Shown: positions 1 through 10,393, counted from the first letter of the stretch. The stretch: 64,000 nt of DNA from Mesorhizobium sp. B2-1-8 (GCF_006442545.2 NZ_CP083953.1:186001-250000); one strand, 5' to 3'. Numbers and translations are program-made. Notes: a model not told the origin generated them from the letters alone.

Positions 1-1130
1 GAGGCGATCAGCCAGCCGCCGGCGCCGTTCCATGCCACTCCGCGCGGCTTCATCGGCCCTCATCTGCTGGCGAGATCCTGTTCGACAAGTTCGGCATGCA
101 TAGTCCCCTCAACCGTCAGAGCACCCGGTTCAAATGCGAGGGCATCGAGCTTTCGACCTCGACGCTGGCCGATCAGGTCGGGTTTGGTACGTTTGCCCTC
201 ATGCCGGTCTTTGATCTGATCGAGGCGCATGTCTTCGCGGCCGAGCGCCTTTTTGGCGACGACACCACCATTCCCATCCAGGCCAAAGACAAATGCACGA
301 CCGGGCGAATATGGACGTACGTGTGCGATGACCGGCCCTACGGCGGAGCGGCAGCGCCGGCGGCCATATACTATGCGTCGAGCGACCGCCGCGGCGAGCA
401 TCCGCAGAAACATCTGGCCGGGTATGGCGGCATTCTGCAGAGCGATTGCTACAATGGCTTCGAGCCGCTCAGCGTCGCCGAAAAGAAAGCGGTGCCGATC
501 ACCTTTGCTTTTTGCCATGCGCATGCGCGGCGCAAATTCTTTGAACTGGCCGATATCCAGAAAGGTGCCGGGGATCACAAACGGAGAGGCAAGCCGATCT
601 CTCCGATCGCCTTGGAGGCGGTCCAGCGGTACGACGCGCTGTCCGCGATCGAGCGCCAGATCAATGGATTGAGCGCCGAAGAGCGACTGGCCGCGCGGCA
701 GGAAAAGAGCAAGCCGCTGTTCGATGGCATGCACGAGTGGCTGAAGCGGGAGCGCACCACGCTCAGCAGATCCTCCGAGGTCATCGAGCCGATCGATTAC
801 ATGCTGAAGCGCTGGGATGGCTTTGCCCGTTTCCTGGATGATGGCCGGATTTGTCTCACCAATAACGCCGCCGAGCGCGCGCTCAGAGGTATCACATTGG
901 GAAGGCGAAATTGGACCTTCGCCGGTTCCCAGCGTGGGGCTGATCGAGCCGCCATCATGCTCTCCGTCATCACGACTTGCCGCCTCAACGAGGTTGACCC
1001 AAAGGTGTGGCTCGCCGATGTGTTCGCCCGCATCGCCGATCTTCCCGTCTCCCGCCTGCACGAACTGCTTCCGTGGACGTGGAAGAGGCTGCGTGAGGCC
1101 AAAAAGGCCCCGGATCAGCACATCGCCTGA
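1..1130 (+). pseudogene. IS66-family transposase (TnpC), 5'-truncated by the window edge and frameshifted
   Basis: The open frame from 96 encodes the catalytic and C-terminal parts of an IS66 DDE transposase, including the DDTTIPI segment, the CHAHARRKFFE segment and the NNAAERALRGI segment near the end. Upstream of 70 the homologous peptide (a PAPF...RGFIGPHLLA stretch) lies in another frame. An indel near 70-75 therefore separates the two halves, and the copy is probably dead. IS66 TnpC normally has about 500 residues; the N-terminus lies outside the window and no TnpA or TnpB helper genes are visible. The right end runs straight into other IS debris, so no terminal repeat could be assigned. 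Confidence 0.85.
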
Positions 1131-1149
1131 GCGACAGCTTCACCATACA

Positions 1150-1464
1150 TCAGCCAGGGCGCCTGCGCGCGAGCCAATTCTGCGGCCTTCCTCGTATGGA
1201 TACTTTGGGCCCACGGTTCTCGAACCACCAGTGATGCGAGCCGTCGATCTGCACCATCTCGCCCAAGCAGTCTCGTCGCCCGCGCGGCTGATGCAGCCGC
1301 TGCTTGCGTTCACGGCGCGACGTCCAGATTCCAGCCTCCGTCATCCACTTGCGGAGCGTCTCCTTGCTGACCGCGAGCTGATGCCGTTCGATCAGCTTCT
1401 CGCGGGCAAGCGTTGGACCGAAGTCGATGTAGTGTTCGCGGATCAGCTGAAGCACGAAGTCGCG
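1150..1464 (-). pseudogene. ISNCY-like transposase fragment
   Basis: Minus-strand coding of about 100 residues carries the motifs DFGPTLAREKL, KETLRKWM and LGEMVQIDGSHHWWFE. These are typical of the helix-turn-helix and start of the integrase-core region in ISNCY/ISRj-type transposases, which normally exceed 400 residues. Both ends are missing. The upstream side abuts a Tn3-like end at about 1465 and the downstream side abuts the IS66 remnant. It is a remnant and cannot transpose by itself. Confidence 0.7.
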
Positions 1465-1575
1465 AACAGGCTTCCATCTGCTCAGGCTGCCGGCGAGGCG
1501 ACTTCGCGCTGTATGACGCTCATGCTCCGTCCGACCTTAGCGTGCCTGGAAAGACAAATCTTGTTCAGCCTCTGC
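1465..1575 (+). mobile_element. Degenerate right end of a Tn3-family element
   Basis: This stretch aligns by eye with the tnpA 3' end and right inverted repeat of the intact transposon at 21640-21732. It encodes a LLRLPARRLRAV-like C-terminus, then a stop, then the TGACGCTCATGCTCCGTCC motif, then CGACCTTAGCGTG. It differs at many positions, and the final GTTCCGACCCC of the intact repeat has decayed. It is an older, different copy of the same kind of element. Confidence 0.6.
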
Positions 1576-1587
1576 AAGGGCTTCAAA

Positions 1588-1604
1588 TTCTCGAAAAACG
1601 AAAT
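1588..1604. promoter_or_regulatory. Candidate IclR-type operator, site A
   Basis: An imperfect inverted repeat of form TTCTCG-N5-CGAAAT in an AT-rich stretch lies upstream of the CapA-like gene. Near-matching sequences occur at 3425-3441 before the ABC operon and 13154-13170 before the aminotransferase, all within the locus that also encodes an IclR regulator. Function is inferred from the recurrence alone. Confidence 0.4.
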
Positions 1605-1786
1605 ATTTATACGCCTTTTTCGATAATGTTCCATGGACGGACGATCGCATTTGTGGTGTTTTGAACGCTATCTTCTTGAGGCGCAACGAGCACGGTTACA
1701 GTGCGTGAGACCGGCCGACGTCGCTTTGCGGACAAGATGTGTCAAGCACCCTAACTCGTTCGATAGCGAGCGATCAGAGGCCAAGG

Positions 1787-3112
1787 ATGGATGAAATTTT
1801 GCCTAGCCTGCCTGCCACTCCTTATAAATTCTATAGACCGGACGCGCATCTGATTGGGATCGCGGCTGGAGGCGCGTTGCTCGTCGACTATTGGAACGCG
1901 CCGCTTCCAGGTGCCGCTACGGACGGTGCTGAATTTGGTTTTCGTGACGAGGTTTACTGGTTTTATAAAAGTGCCCGGCCAATCACTAAGCCGGAGGAGG
2001 GCGCTCGTGATCTGTTAAATCGTCGGGATAATTCTGTCGTCTCGTTGCCTCGCGGCTTTGAGAAGGAGTGCACCGTTTCAATGGGTGTCGCTGGCGATCT
2101 GATTCAAGCCGAAGGCCTTGAGCAATCGAAAAATGTGCTGTTTTCAACTGTTGCCGACGTTCTTTTTGAGAAAGACATTTCATTTGCAAACTATGAATCC
2201 GTCGTTGCGCAAGACGAGGTGGCTAAGGAAGCCTTAGGCGACGGTCGCTCATTCACCATGTGCTGCTCAAAGGAGCAATATTCGACGTTAACGCAGCATA
2301 ACGGTGAACATTTTACCGTTCTCAACACCGCAAACAATCACACGTTTGACCTTGATCTCGCCGGCTTGGAAACGACACAGAAGCTGCTTGAGCAAGATGG
2401 CATCGTCAATGTTGGCACGCCCCGAAATGTTGAAGAACACGGCCGCGGAACCATTCTGACAAGCAAGGGGATCAAAATTGGGTTCGTTTCTGCCACTTTC
2501 GGTATCCGGAGGTTCAAGCTACCGCCGCACGAAAGGCATCGTATTCACGTCGCGAAACTCTGCTCCAAATATGTAGCTCCCGAGCTAGAACTCTTGAAAC
2601 GCCAGATAACGGACTGCAAAGCGCAAGGCTGCGATTTCATCGTGGGCTCACTTCATTGGGGTTGGGAGTTCGAGTTTTTCCCTCGAGAAAGCCAGATCAA
2701 GGCGGCCCACGCGGTGGTCGAGGCGGGAATAGATCTCCTCCTAGGTCATCACCCCCACGTCATCCAACCGGTCGAGTTTTACCCTACCGTGCGTGATCCA
2801 AAGCGGATAGCCGTGATCGCCTATTCTCTTGGGAGCACTACGTTCGGATGGTTCACCGCGCCGCACATGATGTTGAGTTTGATGCTAAACGTCGAGCTAG
2901 CGAAAGGCACTCTGGACGGCGCGCCCCACACCTACATCTCGGCAGCAAAGCCTGTTCCGGTGTTCCGGCATCATTTCATGGAAGCCGGCAAGCTACTCAT
3001 GCGCATCGAGAAACTGGCTGATCACGTGTCTCCCTTAGGCAAGATGCCGCCTTCGGTACAGAAAATGAATGAATATGCGAAGCTAGTCCTGGGTGACTCT
3101 TACGCCCGATAG
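1787..3112 (+). CDS. CapA-family metallophosphatase-fold protein (poly-gamma-glutamate capsule type)
   Basis: The protein has about 441 residues from the ATG at 1787, which follows AGAGG at good spacing; an in-frame GTG at 1739 is an alternative. It shows the PGA_cap fold. A GVAGDLI metal-binding segment is followed by NYESV, LNTANNHTFD (the conserved N-NNH motif), then GSLHWGWEFEFFP and GHHPHVIQPVE near the C-terminus. CapA/PgsA proteins act in poly-gamma-glutamate synthesis or turnover, but many members occur away from capsule genes with unknown substrates. There is no capB/capC ligase or transporter here. It stands just before an amino-acid ABC operon, which suggests a role in handling an acidic peptide or conjugate. 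No signal peptide is obvious. Confidence 0.8.
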   Translation: MDEILPSLPATPYKFYRPDAHLIGIAAGGALLVDYWNAPLPGAATDGAEFGFRDEVYWFYKSARPITKPEEGARDLLNRRDNSVVSLPRGFEKECTVSMGVAGDLIQAEGLEQSKNVLFSTVADVLFEKDISFANYESVVAQDEVAKEALGDGRSFTMCCSKEQYSTLTQHNGEHFTVLNTANNHTFDLDLAGLETTQKLLEQDGIVNVGTPRNVEEHGRGTILTSKGIKIGFVSATFGIRRFKLPPHERHRIHVAKLCSKYVAPELELLKRQITDCKAQGCDFIVGSLHWGWEFEFFPRESQIKAAHAVVEAGIDLLLGHHPHVIQPVEFYPTVRDPKRIAVIAYSLGSTTFGWFTAPHMMLSLMLNVELAKGTLDGAPHTYISAAKPVPVFRHHFMEAGKLLMRIEKLADHVSPLGKMPPSVQKMNEYAKLVLGDSYAR

Positions 3113-3570
3113 GCTGATGCCTCACGTGCAGCCATGCCCGACCTCGGCGGAATGAGAGCCGCCAGGGCGGCGAGGAGCTGCCCGGGACCTCACCTATTAG
3201 GTCGATGGCCGTGCGCCACCTTCTAGGTGAGGCCACTCGCGTTTCCTGGCAATAGCATCCCATGCGCGCCGTTCCCATCTCCGGGCGCCAGCAAGCGCAC
3301 ACCGCCGTCGCGATCTACACCCTGTAAATTGCCGTCTGATAGAGGCGCGGCCAAGGAAGTTTAGCGCTTTGCGCGACCGCCACAACAACTCGTGGGCGCC
3401 ATCCGCTAAGGAAAGTCGCATAAATTCTCAAAAAATGAAAAGATAAATATCCATTATTGATAAGCCGTATAGACAATCCGCAGGGCCTGTGACTTTCTTG
3501 AGAGGCACTTTGAAGTCGCCTTGCAGTGCGACTCAAGACTGGCCAATCAATCAGAACCAGGGGAATTCAC
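3113..3570 (+). other. Intergenic region before the ABC transporter operon
   Basis: This 458-base gap holds no convincing gene. It contains the candidate operator at 3425-3441, an AT-rich stretch to about 3475 that could hold the promoter, and the AGGGGAATTCAC Shine-Dalgarno region just before the ATG at 3571. Confidence 0.5.
3425..3441. promoter_or_regulatory. Candidate IclR-type operator, site B
   Basis: TTCTCA-N5-TGAAAA matches the arrangement seen at 1588-1604 and 13154-13170. It lies about 130 bases before the start of the substrate-binding protein gene, inside the only AT-rich segment of this gap. Confidence 0.4.
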
Positions 3571-4608
3571 ATGCGTCTAATATCCTCTATTGCTTACCTC
3601 TCGGCCGCGCTCGCCCTCGCCGGAGCATCAGCCACATCGGCACACGCTTCTGTGCTCGACAACGTCAAACAGCGCGACGTGCTCAATTGCGGGACTGACA
3701 ACACCACCCCGGGGTTCGGCTATCTCAATCCGAAAACCTCGAAGATGGAGGGAGTGGACGTTGATCTGTGCCGTGCTACTGCGGCCGCCGTGCTCGGCGA
3801 CCCAAACAAAGTCAACTTCGTGGTGGTCACAGACAAGAGCCGCTTCAATGCCGTTCAGACGGGCCAAGTAGACATCGTCTACGCACATACCTCGGTGTTT
3901 GCATCCCGTGCAGCGGCACTTGCCGTCGACTTTCTTCCCGCTTACTTTTTCGACGGTGGCGGTGTGATGGTAACGGCAGCGTCCGGTGTGAAATCGTTCA
4001 ACGATCTCTCCGGCGCAGCAATCTGCACCACACAAGGGTCCGGCAGCGAAGCGACGATTGCCCAGGAGGTTAAGGCTCGCAACATCACGAACACGAAGAT
4101 TCTGACATTTGACAGCAGCGAGAAGCTTTTCTCCGCACTGACCAGCGGGCGGTGCAATGCCATGTTCACCGACAAGTCGGCGCTTGCCGCGTGGCGCGGC
4201 AGCTCACAGAAGCCCGCCGACTACATTATTCTACCCGAAACTCTGGGGGCCGCTCCATTCGCTGGTATTGTCGTTCAGAACGATCCGGAGTGGCGAAAGC
4301 TGATGACCTGGACATTGTATGCATTGTTTCAGGCAGAGGACTGGGGCATCACCAGTGCGAACCTGAGCGAGTTGCAGAAATCGGCTGATCCCTCAGTTCA
4401 AAAGTTCTTGGGCGTAAATGGCGGGTTTGGCGCGGACTTCCATGTTTCGGACAGCTTTGTCTCCGATATGATCAAAGGCGTCGGCAATTACGGCGAGATC
4501 TATGATCGGTCACTGGGACCGAAGACACCGCTCTATCTCGAGCGCGACAAGACACCAAACGCGCTCTCGAAAAATGGCGGGCTTTTGTACTCGATCCTGT
4601 GGCTCTGA
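3571..4608 (+). CDS. aapJ: Periplasmic amino-acid-binding protein, AapJ/BztA type
   Basis: The protein has 345 residues from the ATG at 3571, which has a strong AGGGG ribosome site; the upstream in-frame extension lacks one. The N-terminus is a clear signal peptide (MRLISSIAYLSAALALAG then an ATSAHA cleavage region). The mature part begins LDNVKQRDVLNCGT and ends NGGLLYSILWL, the usual form of the general L-amino-acid binding protein AapJ (about 340 residues, PBP2 fold). It should capture polar amino acids in the periplasm and deliver them to the two permeases encoded next. It is first in a four-gene operon. The Asn/Asp enzymes downstream suggest Asn, Asp or Glu as ligands, but the ligand is inferred. 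Confidence 0.85.
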   Translation: MRLISSIAYLSAALALAGASATSAHASVLDNVKQRDVLNCGTDNTTPGFGYLNPKTSKMEGVDVDLCRATAAAVLGDPNKVNFVVVTDKSRFNAVQTGQVDIVYAHTSVFASRAAALAVDFLPAYFFDGGGVMVTAASGVKSFNDLSGAAICTTQGSGSEATIAQEVKARNITNTKILTFDSSEKLFSALTSGRCNAMFTDKSALAAWRGSSQKPADYIILPETLGAAPFAGIVVQNDPEWRKLMTWTLYALFQAEDWGITSANLSELQKSADPSVQKFLGVNGGFGADFHVSDSFVSDMIKGVGNYGEIYDRSLGPKTPLYLERDKTPNALSKNGGLLYSILWL

Positions 4609-4654
4609 ACGTCGCATCGGAATGCCACACGTTTTTGCTTAGGGCCGTAAGCTG

Positions 4655-5863
4655 ATGAACAACCTTACGCAAATGCGGCTTGAGCCGGTTGCGCCGCCGT
4701 CCGAGTGGCGGCGGCGGGCCGCGCGTATCCGCCACAAAGTGATCCACGCCAGCGTGGTCATTGCCGCACTTGCAATCGTGGCCCTCGCGGGGGTTGCGAT
4801 CCAGGAGAGTCTTGCAGAGCGCGGGATCTCCTTCAGTTTTGGCTACCTTTCGCGGCCTTCGCAGTTCAACGTCAGTGAGGGTTTTGCAACTGCCTGGCAG
4901 GGTTGGTGGCCCGCATTTGCTGATGTCAGCTCTGCATCTACGAACCTGCAGATGCTCACCGCAGGCTTGTTCAACTCGATCAAAGTGGCGCTACTAGCAA
5001 TCATTTTCTCCACGATCATCGGAGTGGTCTTCGGTGTTGCTCGTCTGTCGACGAACTGGCTGGTGAGACAACTCGCTTTCATCGTGGTGGAGTTCGTCCG
5101 CAATACTCCCCTGCTCATACAGGTGGTGTTCTGGTACTTTGCGGTTTTCCTACGGCTGGCGCCGGTCACAGACGCCGCGAACGTCGAGAAATGGTTTGTC
5201 TTCGGTCAATCCGGCCTGTTTTTGCCGTCGCCCCACCTATCGGAAGGGGCGGAGCCAGTCTCAGTGGTTCTGGTTGTCCTGGCCATAGGGTTGATGCTGG
5301 TCGCCTGTTCGCCACGTCTGTCATCTGGTCGTCGTTGGGTGCTGCTTGGTGCAGGTATCGTGGCTGCTGGTGCGGGCTTCGCGACCGGATTCGGCATGGA
5401 TCTGGCGCTGCCTGTTATCGGGCGCTTTGGCGCCACCGGCGGAATACAGCTCTCCCCCGAGATGTCAGCAATCCTGATCGCCATCATCGTCAACAGCTCG
5501 GCCTATATCGCAGAAATTGTTCGTGGCGCGATCGAAGGATTGCCCAAGGGTCAGTGGGAGGCCGCCGCTGCGGTCGGACTATCCCGCAGAGATACGGTCC
5601 GGGATGTCATCCTTCCCCAGGTTTTCAGAATTATTCTGCCGTCTCTTGCGAACCGGTATATCAGCTTGACTAAGGATACGTCCCTCGGCATCGCGATCGG
5701 CTTTCCCGATCTCTTCAACGTAAGTGGAACGGTGGCCAACCAAACGGGGCACAGTCTCGAGACAGTCTTGCTCGTCATGGCGATCTATCTGCTGCTCAGT
5801 TGGGTGATCAGCGCCTTCGTTAACTTCATGAATAGCCGGGTCGTTCTGGAGGGGGCGCGATAA
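4655..5863 (+). CDS. aapQ: Amino-acid ABC transporter permease, AapQ/BztB type
   Basis: This 402-residue polytopic inner-membrane protein begins MNNLTQMRLEPV with a single N-terminal membrane helix. It continues to the HisM/GlnP-type permease core, with FVRNTPLLIQVVFWYFAVF and the cytoplasmic EAA loop AYIAEIVRGAIEGLPKGQWEAAAAVGLS that docks on the ATPase (shown here in part; the loop runs over about residues 285-312). Length matches AapQ of rhizobia. Its TAA stop overlaps the ATG of the next permease by one base (TAATG), so the two are translationally coupled. Confidence 0.85.
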   Translation: MNNLTQMRLEPVAPPSEWRRRAARIRHKVIHASVVIAALAIVALAGVAIQESLAERGISFSFGYLSRPSQFNVSEGFATAWQGWWPAFADVSSASTNLQMLTAGLFNSIKVALLAIIFSTIIGVVFGVARLSTNWLVRQLAFIVVEFVRNTPLLIQVVFWYFAVFLRLAPVTDAANVEKWFVFGQSGLFLPSPHLSEGAEPVSVVLVVLAIGLMLVACSPRLSSGRRWVLLGAGIVAAGAGFATGFGMDLALPVIGRFGATGGIQLSPEMSAILIAIIVNSSAYIAEIVRGAIEGLPKGQWEAAAAVGLSRRDTVRDVILPQVFRIILPSLANRYISLTKDTSLGIAIGFPDLFNVSGTVANQTGHSLETVLLVMAIYLLLSWVISAFVNFMNSRVVLEGAR

Positions 5864-6834
5864 TGGGAAAATCGTACCTGTGGATTCGGCGTAACCTGTT
5901 TGCGGGTGCTGTTGATTCAATATTGACGGTACTCGTCCTCGCGCTAGTCGCCTGGTTGACAGCACGCTTTCTCGGATGGGCGATTTGGGACGCCCGGTGG
6001 CTGGGGATCTACGAGAGCCGACGCCTTCTGCTGGTTGGCCTTTATCCGCCGGAAGAGACATGGCGAACCTGGTTCATGCTGGCCATTCTTTGCACTGCAA
6101 CTGGTGCCGTGATGTTGCCCAGATTGCGCCGTTTCGCCGTTGCTATTCTGCTGGCAGCTTGCGCGGCCGCTGTCCTTGTTTTGGCTCCCCCTGGGCTTGA
6201 TCGTTGGGGCGGGCTACTGCTCAGCCTGATGCTGGCCATCGTTGTCTCAGCTGCGTCCTTGCCGCTTGGGATCCTTCTTGCGTTTGGCCGGACCAGCCGC
6301 AACCCAAGCCTGAGTGCTTGCTGCGCTGGCTATATCGAAGTGATGCGGTCTGTTCCGCTGATCCTTGTTGTCTATTGGATCTGGATCACTGTGCCGCTGT
6401 TCTTGCCCGACACCTCGCTCTCTTCTCTCGTGCGAGGGATGATCGGCTACACCGTATTCAATGCCGCTTATGTTGCCGAGTTCGTACGCAGCGGCATTCA
6501 GGCCGTACCCCGAGGGCAGCGAGAAGCGGCTCTGTCGCTGGGGATGTCAAGCTGGACAGTTTCAACCGAGATCGTGTTGCCGCAAGCCGTCCGGGTCGTG
6601 CAGCCTGCTCTGGTCGGCAACGTGCTCGATGTTTTCAACGGTGCGACACTTGTATTCATCATTGGACTGACTGACTTCCTGCGAGCTGGGCAGATGATCC
6701 TGGCGGATCCAGCCTCCAGCGGCGCAATAAACGAAGTATATGTTTTCATGTTTGCGGTATACTTTGTGATCGGATCTGCAATTACTTTTGGGGCGCGGCG
6801 GATGGAAGCTCACATGAAGAGGAGTGCTCGTTAA
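5863..6834 (+). CDS. aapM: Amino-acid ABC transporter permease, AapM/BztC type
   Basis: This second permease of the heterodimer has 323 residues. It has several hydrophobic segments, the [14 protein letters not shown] helix and the EAA loop [23 protein letters not shown] near residues 205-227. It is about 60 residues shorter than typical AapM, the difference lying in the N-terminal region. The one-base TAATG overlaps at both ends show that it belongs to the same transcript as the other permease and the ATPase. Confidence 0.85.
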   Translation: MGKSYLWIRRNLFAGAVDSILTVLVLALVAWLTARFLGWAIWDARWLGIYESRRLLLVGLYPPEETWRTWFMLAILCTATGAVMLPRLRRFAVAILLAACAAAVLVLAPPGLDRWGGLLLSLMLAIVVSAASLPLGILLAFGRTSRNPSLSACCAGYIEVMRSVPLILVVYWIWITVPLFLPDTSLSSLVRGMIGYTVFNAAYVAEFVRSGIQAVPRGQREAALSLGMSSWTVSTEIVLPQAVRVVQPALVGNVLDVFNGATLVFIIGLTDFLRAGQMILADPASSGAINEVYVFMFAVYFVIGSAITFGARRMEAHMKRSAR

Positions 6835-7616
6835 TGCTGACGCAATCTGGTGAATCCAACTCGACGATCGTGACGTTTGCCAACGTCAATAAATTCTACG
6901 GTTCATTCCAGGCGCTGTCGAACATCAGCCTCGCTGTGACAGCGGGTGAAGTGGTGGTCCTTATCGGTGCCAGCGGCTCCGGCAAGTCTACGCTCATCCG
7001 GTGTGTCAATGGCCTGGAGACGCATGAAAACGGTTCCCTGGTAGTCGACGGGTTTTCGATGCCAACGACGGAAGATCTGGATTTTGGGGGTGCCAAAGCA
7101 CTGCATAAGATCAGGCGTGGAGTGGGAATGGTCTTCCAACAATTCAACCTTTTTCCACACAAGACGGTGCTGGAAAACATCACACTTGCCCCCATCCGCG
7201 TTCGCCGCAAATCGCGTAAGGATGCGGAGGCCGTCGGCTTACGGCTGCTAGAGCGTGTCGGGCTGCGAGACCAGGCGCATAAATATCCTGGACAGTTGTC
7301 CGGCGGACAGCAACAGCGTGTGGCTATCGCTCGATCGTTGGCGATGGAGCCCCACCTAATGTTGTTTGACGAACCTACATCAGCACTGGACCCCGAGTTG
7401 GTCGGAGAGGTGCTCGACGTCATGCGTGAACTGCTCAATGAGGGCATGACCATGATGATCGTCACGCATGAAATGGCTTTTGCGCGCGAGGTCGCTGATC
7501 GTGTCATCTATATGGATCGGGGAGCCATCGTAGAAGTTGGCCAGCCGGACCAAATTTTCGATGAACCCAGAAACGAGCGCACGCGGACTTTCTTGTCGCG
7601 TGTTTTGAAGCACTAA
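6834..7616 (+). CDS. aapP: Amino-acid ABC transporter ATPase, AapP/GlnQ type
   Basis: This ATPase has 260 residues with a Walker A motif GASGSGKST at about 45-53, the Q-loop FQQFNLFPH, the signature [15 protein letters not shown], Walker [14 protein letters not shown] and the H-loop VTHEM. It powers the two permeases in the cytoplasm. Length and motifs are normal for the polar amino-acid uptake family. The start codon overlaps the previous stop (TAATG). No terminator is evident after the stop, so read-through towards the asparaginase gene 226 bases on is possible. Confidence 0.9.
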   Translation: MLTQSGESNSTIVTFANVNKFYGSFQALSNISLAVTAGEVVVLIGASGSGKSTLIRCVNGLETHENGSLVVDGFSMPTTEDLDFGGAKALHKIRRGVGMVFQQFNLFPHKTVLENITLAPIRVRRKSRKDAEAVGLRLLERVGLRDQAHKYPGQLSGGQQQRVAIARSLAMEPHLMLFDEPTSALDPELVGEVLDVMRELLNEGMTMMIVTHEMAFAREVADRVIYMDRGAIVEVGQPDQIFDEPRNERTRTFLSRVLKH

Positions 7617-7842
7617 GAACGAGCGCCAAGACGCCGCCACACGGTTCAAGGTTTCGCTTCCTGCCAGCTTGCAATGCGGTCTTGAAGCGGGATTGGCATG
7701 GTCGAGAAGCTCGGGTTCAAGCGGTTGCGCCTCAAGCAGCGACCCTTGGCCACTCATTAATGCAGGCTTCGGCTGCCATTTGGTTTCTGATCGGTCAGTT
7801 CACATCGCTCTGTGCTGGAGCAGACGCAAGGGAAGGAGAGCA

Positions 7843-8814
7843 ATGGAAACGCACACTGGAAATGTCCTTGTTCTGGCCACAGGTGGTTCAATCGCGCAGA
7901 CCTCGCCTGATGACCCGACATTGACCGGCGATGCGTTGCTGGAGGCCATTCCCGAACTGCGAGACAAGTTCGGAATTCTCGTGGAGCAGATGGCTCAGGT
8001 GTCCAGTCCTGACATCACAGCGGAACACTGGCTGGAACTGGCAATCCGCATCAATAAGGCGGCCGCAGATGACCAGATCCAAGGCATCGTTGTCACCCAT
8101 GGCACCGATACGTTGGAGGAGACCGCCTTTTTCTTAAATCTCATTGTAAAGAGCGACAAGCCTGTTGTCATCGTCGGAGCTATGCGCAGGCCCTATGCGC
8201 TCGGCGCAGATGGAGCGGCCAACCTTCACGACGCGGTCGCGACAGCCAGTTGTCGAGAGGCTAGGGGTAGGGGCGTTCTCGTCGTCCTGAATTCTGAAAT
8301 TCATCCGGCGCGAGATGTCACAAAGACTACCTTTAGTCTCGACGCTTTCAAATCGCGTGATTTTGGACCGCTTGGCCAAATGGCAAATGGCCGGCCGATT
8401 TTCTACCGGAGGTCGGAACGCAAGCACACCCTGCGCAGCGCCTTCCCATCCGACTTGTGCCGTCTACCTCGCGTCGCGATTGTCTACAGCCACGCCGGGG
8501 TGACGCCTGACGTACTCGAAGCGGCGGCGGCGTCCGGATATGAAGGCATCGTTTGGGCCGGAACTGGTAGCGGGAGCCTTCCTAAGGCAATCAGGCCGGC
8601 AGCCACAGCGGTTGTTAACAATGGATTGGCATTTGTGCGCGCTTCGCGCGTGAACTGCGGCTACATCAAGCGAAACGATGAGGTTGACGACGACGCGCTT
8701 GGGTTCATCACCGCGGATTCCCTCAACCCGCAAAAAGCGCGCATCCTGTTGATGCTTTCCCTTACCCAGACAAACGACCCAGTAAAGATCCAAAGGTTTT
8801 TCGATACCCATTGA
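7843..8814 (+). CDS. L-asparaginase (asparaginase/glutaminase family)
   Basis: The start is the ATG at 7843 behind AAGGAAGGAGAG, giving 323 residues. The two catalytic threonine motifs are present: VLATGGSIAQ (Thr13) and VVTHGTDTLEET (Thr88-Asp89). No signal peptide is seen, so it is probably cytoplasmic. It hydrolyses asparagine to aspartate and ammonia. It follows an amino-acid importer and the same locus encodes aspartase at 14715, making an Asn to Asp to fumarate route. Specificity for asparagine rather than glutamine or a larger amide cannot be read from sequence alone. Confidence 0.85.
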   Translation: METHTGNVLVLATGGSIAQTSPDDPTLTGDALLEAIPELRDKFGILVEQMAQVSSPDITAEHWLELAIRINKAAADDQIQGIVVTHGTDTLEETAFFLNLIVKSDKPVVIVGAMRRPYALGADGAANLHDAVATASCREARGRGVLVVLNSEIHPARDVTKTTFSLDAFKSRDFGPLGQMANGRPIFYRRSERKHTLRSAFPSDLCRLPRVAIVYSHAGVTPDVLEAAAASGYEGIVWAGTGSGSLPKAIRPAATAVVNNGLAFVRASRVNCGYIKRNDEVDDDALGFITADSLNPQKARILLMLSLTQTNDPVKIQRFFDTH

Positions 8815-8938
8815 ACACAGCCATCATGCCGGAGCGGCAAGACGATGATCGTCGCTGCGTCGCATGCGCTACGACGGGGTCAGAGCGGACTAAAGGAAAC
8901 ATTGCCGCCTCCTGTGCCTCTACAAAAAGGAATCTTAC

Positions 8939-10393
8939 ATGGCATTGAAGAAACAGTCATTCGCTGCGGATCTGCCGGAGGCAAAGCGGCTGCTTCTGGA
9001 GCGCGTTTTGAGCTGCGCGGACGCGAATATAGAACCCAGTCTACACCGGCTATTTCGCTTTTTGCGCATACCGTCGGTATCGTGCGATCCGCTCTGTTCC
9101 CCGCAGTGCCAAGAGGCGGCGTCATGGCTGGCAACCGAGTTGGAGGACATCGGATTTGACGCATCTGTCCGACAAACGACCGGCCACCCGGTCGTTGTTG
9201 CGCATCGCAAACAAGTGATCGGCCCGCACGTTTTGTTCTACGGCCACTATGATGTCCAACCCGTAGAGCCACTCGATAAATGGGACGCAGATCCATTTGA
9301 CCCACAGCTGAAGGTGCACCCCAACGGCGACACCCAGATCGTCGCCCGCGGCGCCTCGGACGACAAGGGCCAGCTTCTAACCTTCGTCGAAGCGTGCCGC
9401 GCGTGGAAAACTGTCACAGGCGGTCTTCCTATCAGTGTTTCCATGTTCTTCGAAGGGGAGGAAGAGAGCGGCAGCCCCAGTATGGATGAATTTTTGAATC
9501 AAGCTGGCGGAGAGCTGCGCGCAGACATCATGTTGCTTTGCGACACCTATCTCTGGAATGACGCGGTTCCGGCAATTACAGTCATGTTCCGAGGTTTGCT
9601 CGAAGAGGAAGTCGAAATAACCTGTGCCAAACGCGATTTGCATTCGGGGGCCTACGGCAACGCTGCTCGCAACCCGATCCAAGTCCTGGCCGAACTGATC
9701 GGCAGCTTGAGAGGTCAGGGCGGGGAAGTGGCAATCGAGGGGTTCTATGACGACGTCAAAGAACCCGGTGAAGAACTCAAGTCCGAGCTAAAAAAGCTCC
9801 ATTTCGATGCCGACAAGTTCCTACAGACCGTAGGCCTGTCGCAGTCTGCCGGCGATCGGGCGTATTCCGTTCTGGAGCAGGTTTGGACTCGCCCGTCATG
9901 CGAGATCAACGGAATTGCAGGTGGGTACCATGGGGAGGGCTTGAAAACGATCATCCCGTCGAAGGCCCACGCTAAGATATCTTTCAGGCTGGTCCCTGGC
10001 CAGGATCCGGAAAAAATCCAAGCGAAGTTTCACGAGCACATTCGCGCCAGAATGCCGGCCGATTGCAGCGTGAAGGTCACCGGACTCGGTAGCAGCAAAG
10101 CATCTGTTGTCCCGTCGAACAGCGAATACCTTCGGTGCGCCCGCGCTGCTCTGAAAGATGAGTGGAATTGTGAATCCGTGCTGATCGGTAGCGGCGGCTC
10201 AATTCCTATCGTCAGCGTCATGCAAAGTCGATTTGGCCTCAATGCCCTGCCGATCGGCTTCGCGCGCTCGGATAATCGCCACCACAGCCCGAACGAGAAA
10301 TACGATCTCTCCAGTTTTCACAAGGGCATCCGGTCATGGATCAGGATACTGGCCCGGCTTTCTAGTGGCGAGAGCACCAGCTCGGAACTCTAA
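8939..10393 (+). CDS. M20-family metallopeptidase / dipeptidase
   Basis: This 484-residue protein is preceded by AAAAAGGA at 7-8 bases. The M20 metal ligands are recognisable: the HYDVQPVEPLDKW motif, GASDDKG, the catalytic EGEEESGS motif, LHSGAYGN at the dimerisation-domain border, and a late HSPNEKYDLSSF. The family is cytoplasmic and dinuclear-zinc dependent and cleaves dipeptides or N-acyl amino acids. It is close to the Dug1/CNDP-like group in length. In this locus it probably frees Asp, Asn or a related residue from imported small peptides; that substrate is inferred. Confidence 0.85.
   Translation: MALKKQSFAADLPEAKRLLLERVLSCADANIEPSLHRLFRFLRIPSVSCDPLCSPQCQEAASWLATELEDIGFDASVRQTTGHPVVVAHRKQVIGPHVLFYGHYDVQPVEPLDKWDADPFDPQLKVHPNGDTQIVARGASDDKGQLLTFVEACRAWKTVTGGLPISVSMFFEGEEESGSPSMDEFLNQAGGELRADIMLLCDTYLWNDAVPAITVMFRGLLEEEVEITCAKRDLHSGAYGNAARNPIQVLAELIGSLRGQGGEVAIEGFYDDVKEPGEELKSELKKLHFDADKFLQTVGLSQSAGDRAYSVLEQVWTRPSCEINGIAGGYHGEGLKTIIPSKAHAKISFRLVPGQDPEKIQAKFHEHIRARMPADCSVKVTGLGSSKASVVPSNSEYLRCARAALKDEWNCESVLIGSGGSIPIVSVMQSRFGLNALPIGFARSDNRHHSPNEKYDLSSFHKGIRSWIRILARLSSGESTSSEL

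Noticed and set aside
60..1121. Long minus-strand frame opposite the IS66 gene
   Set aside because: It is antisense to recognisable transposase sequence and has no family features.
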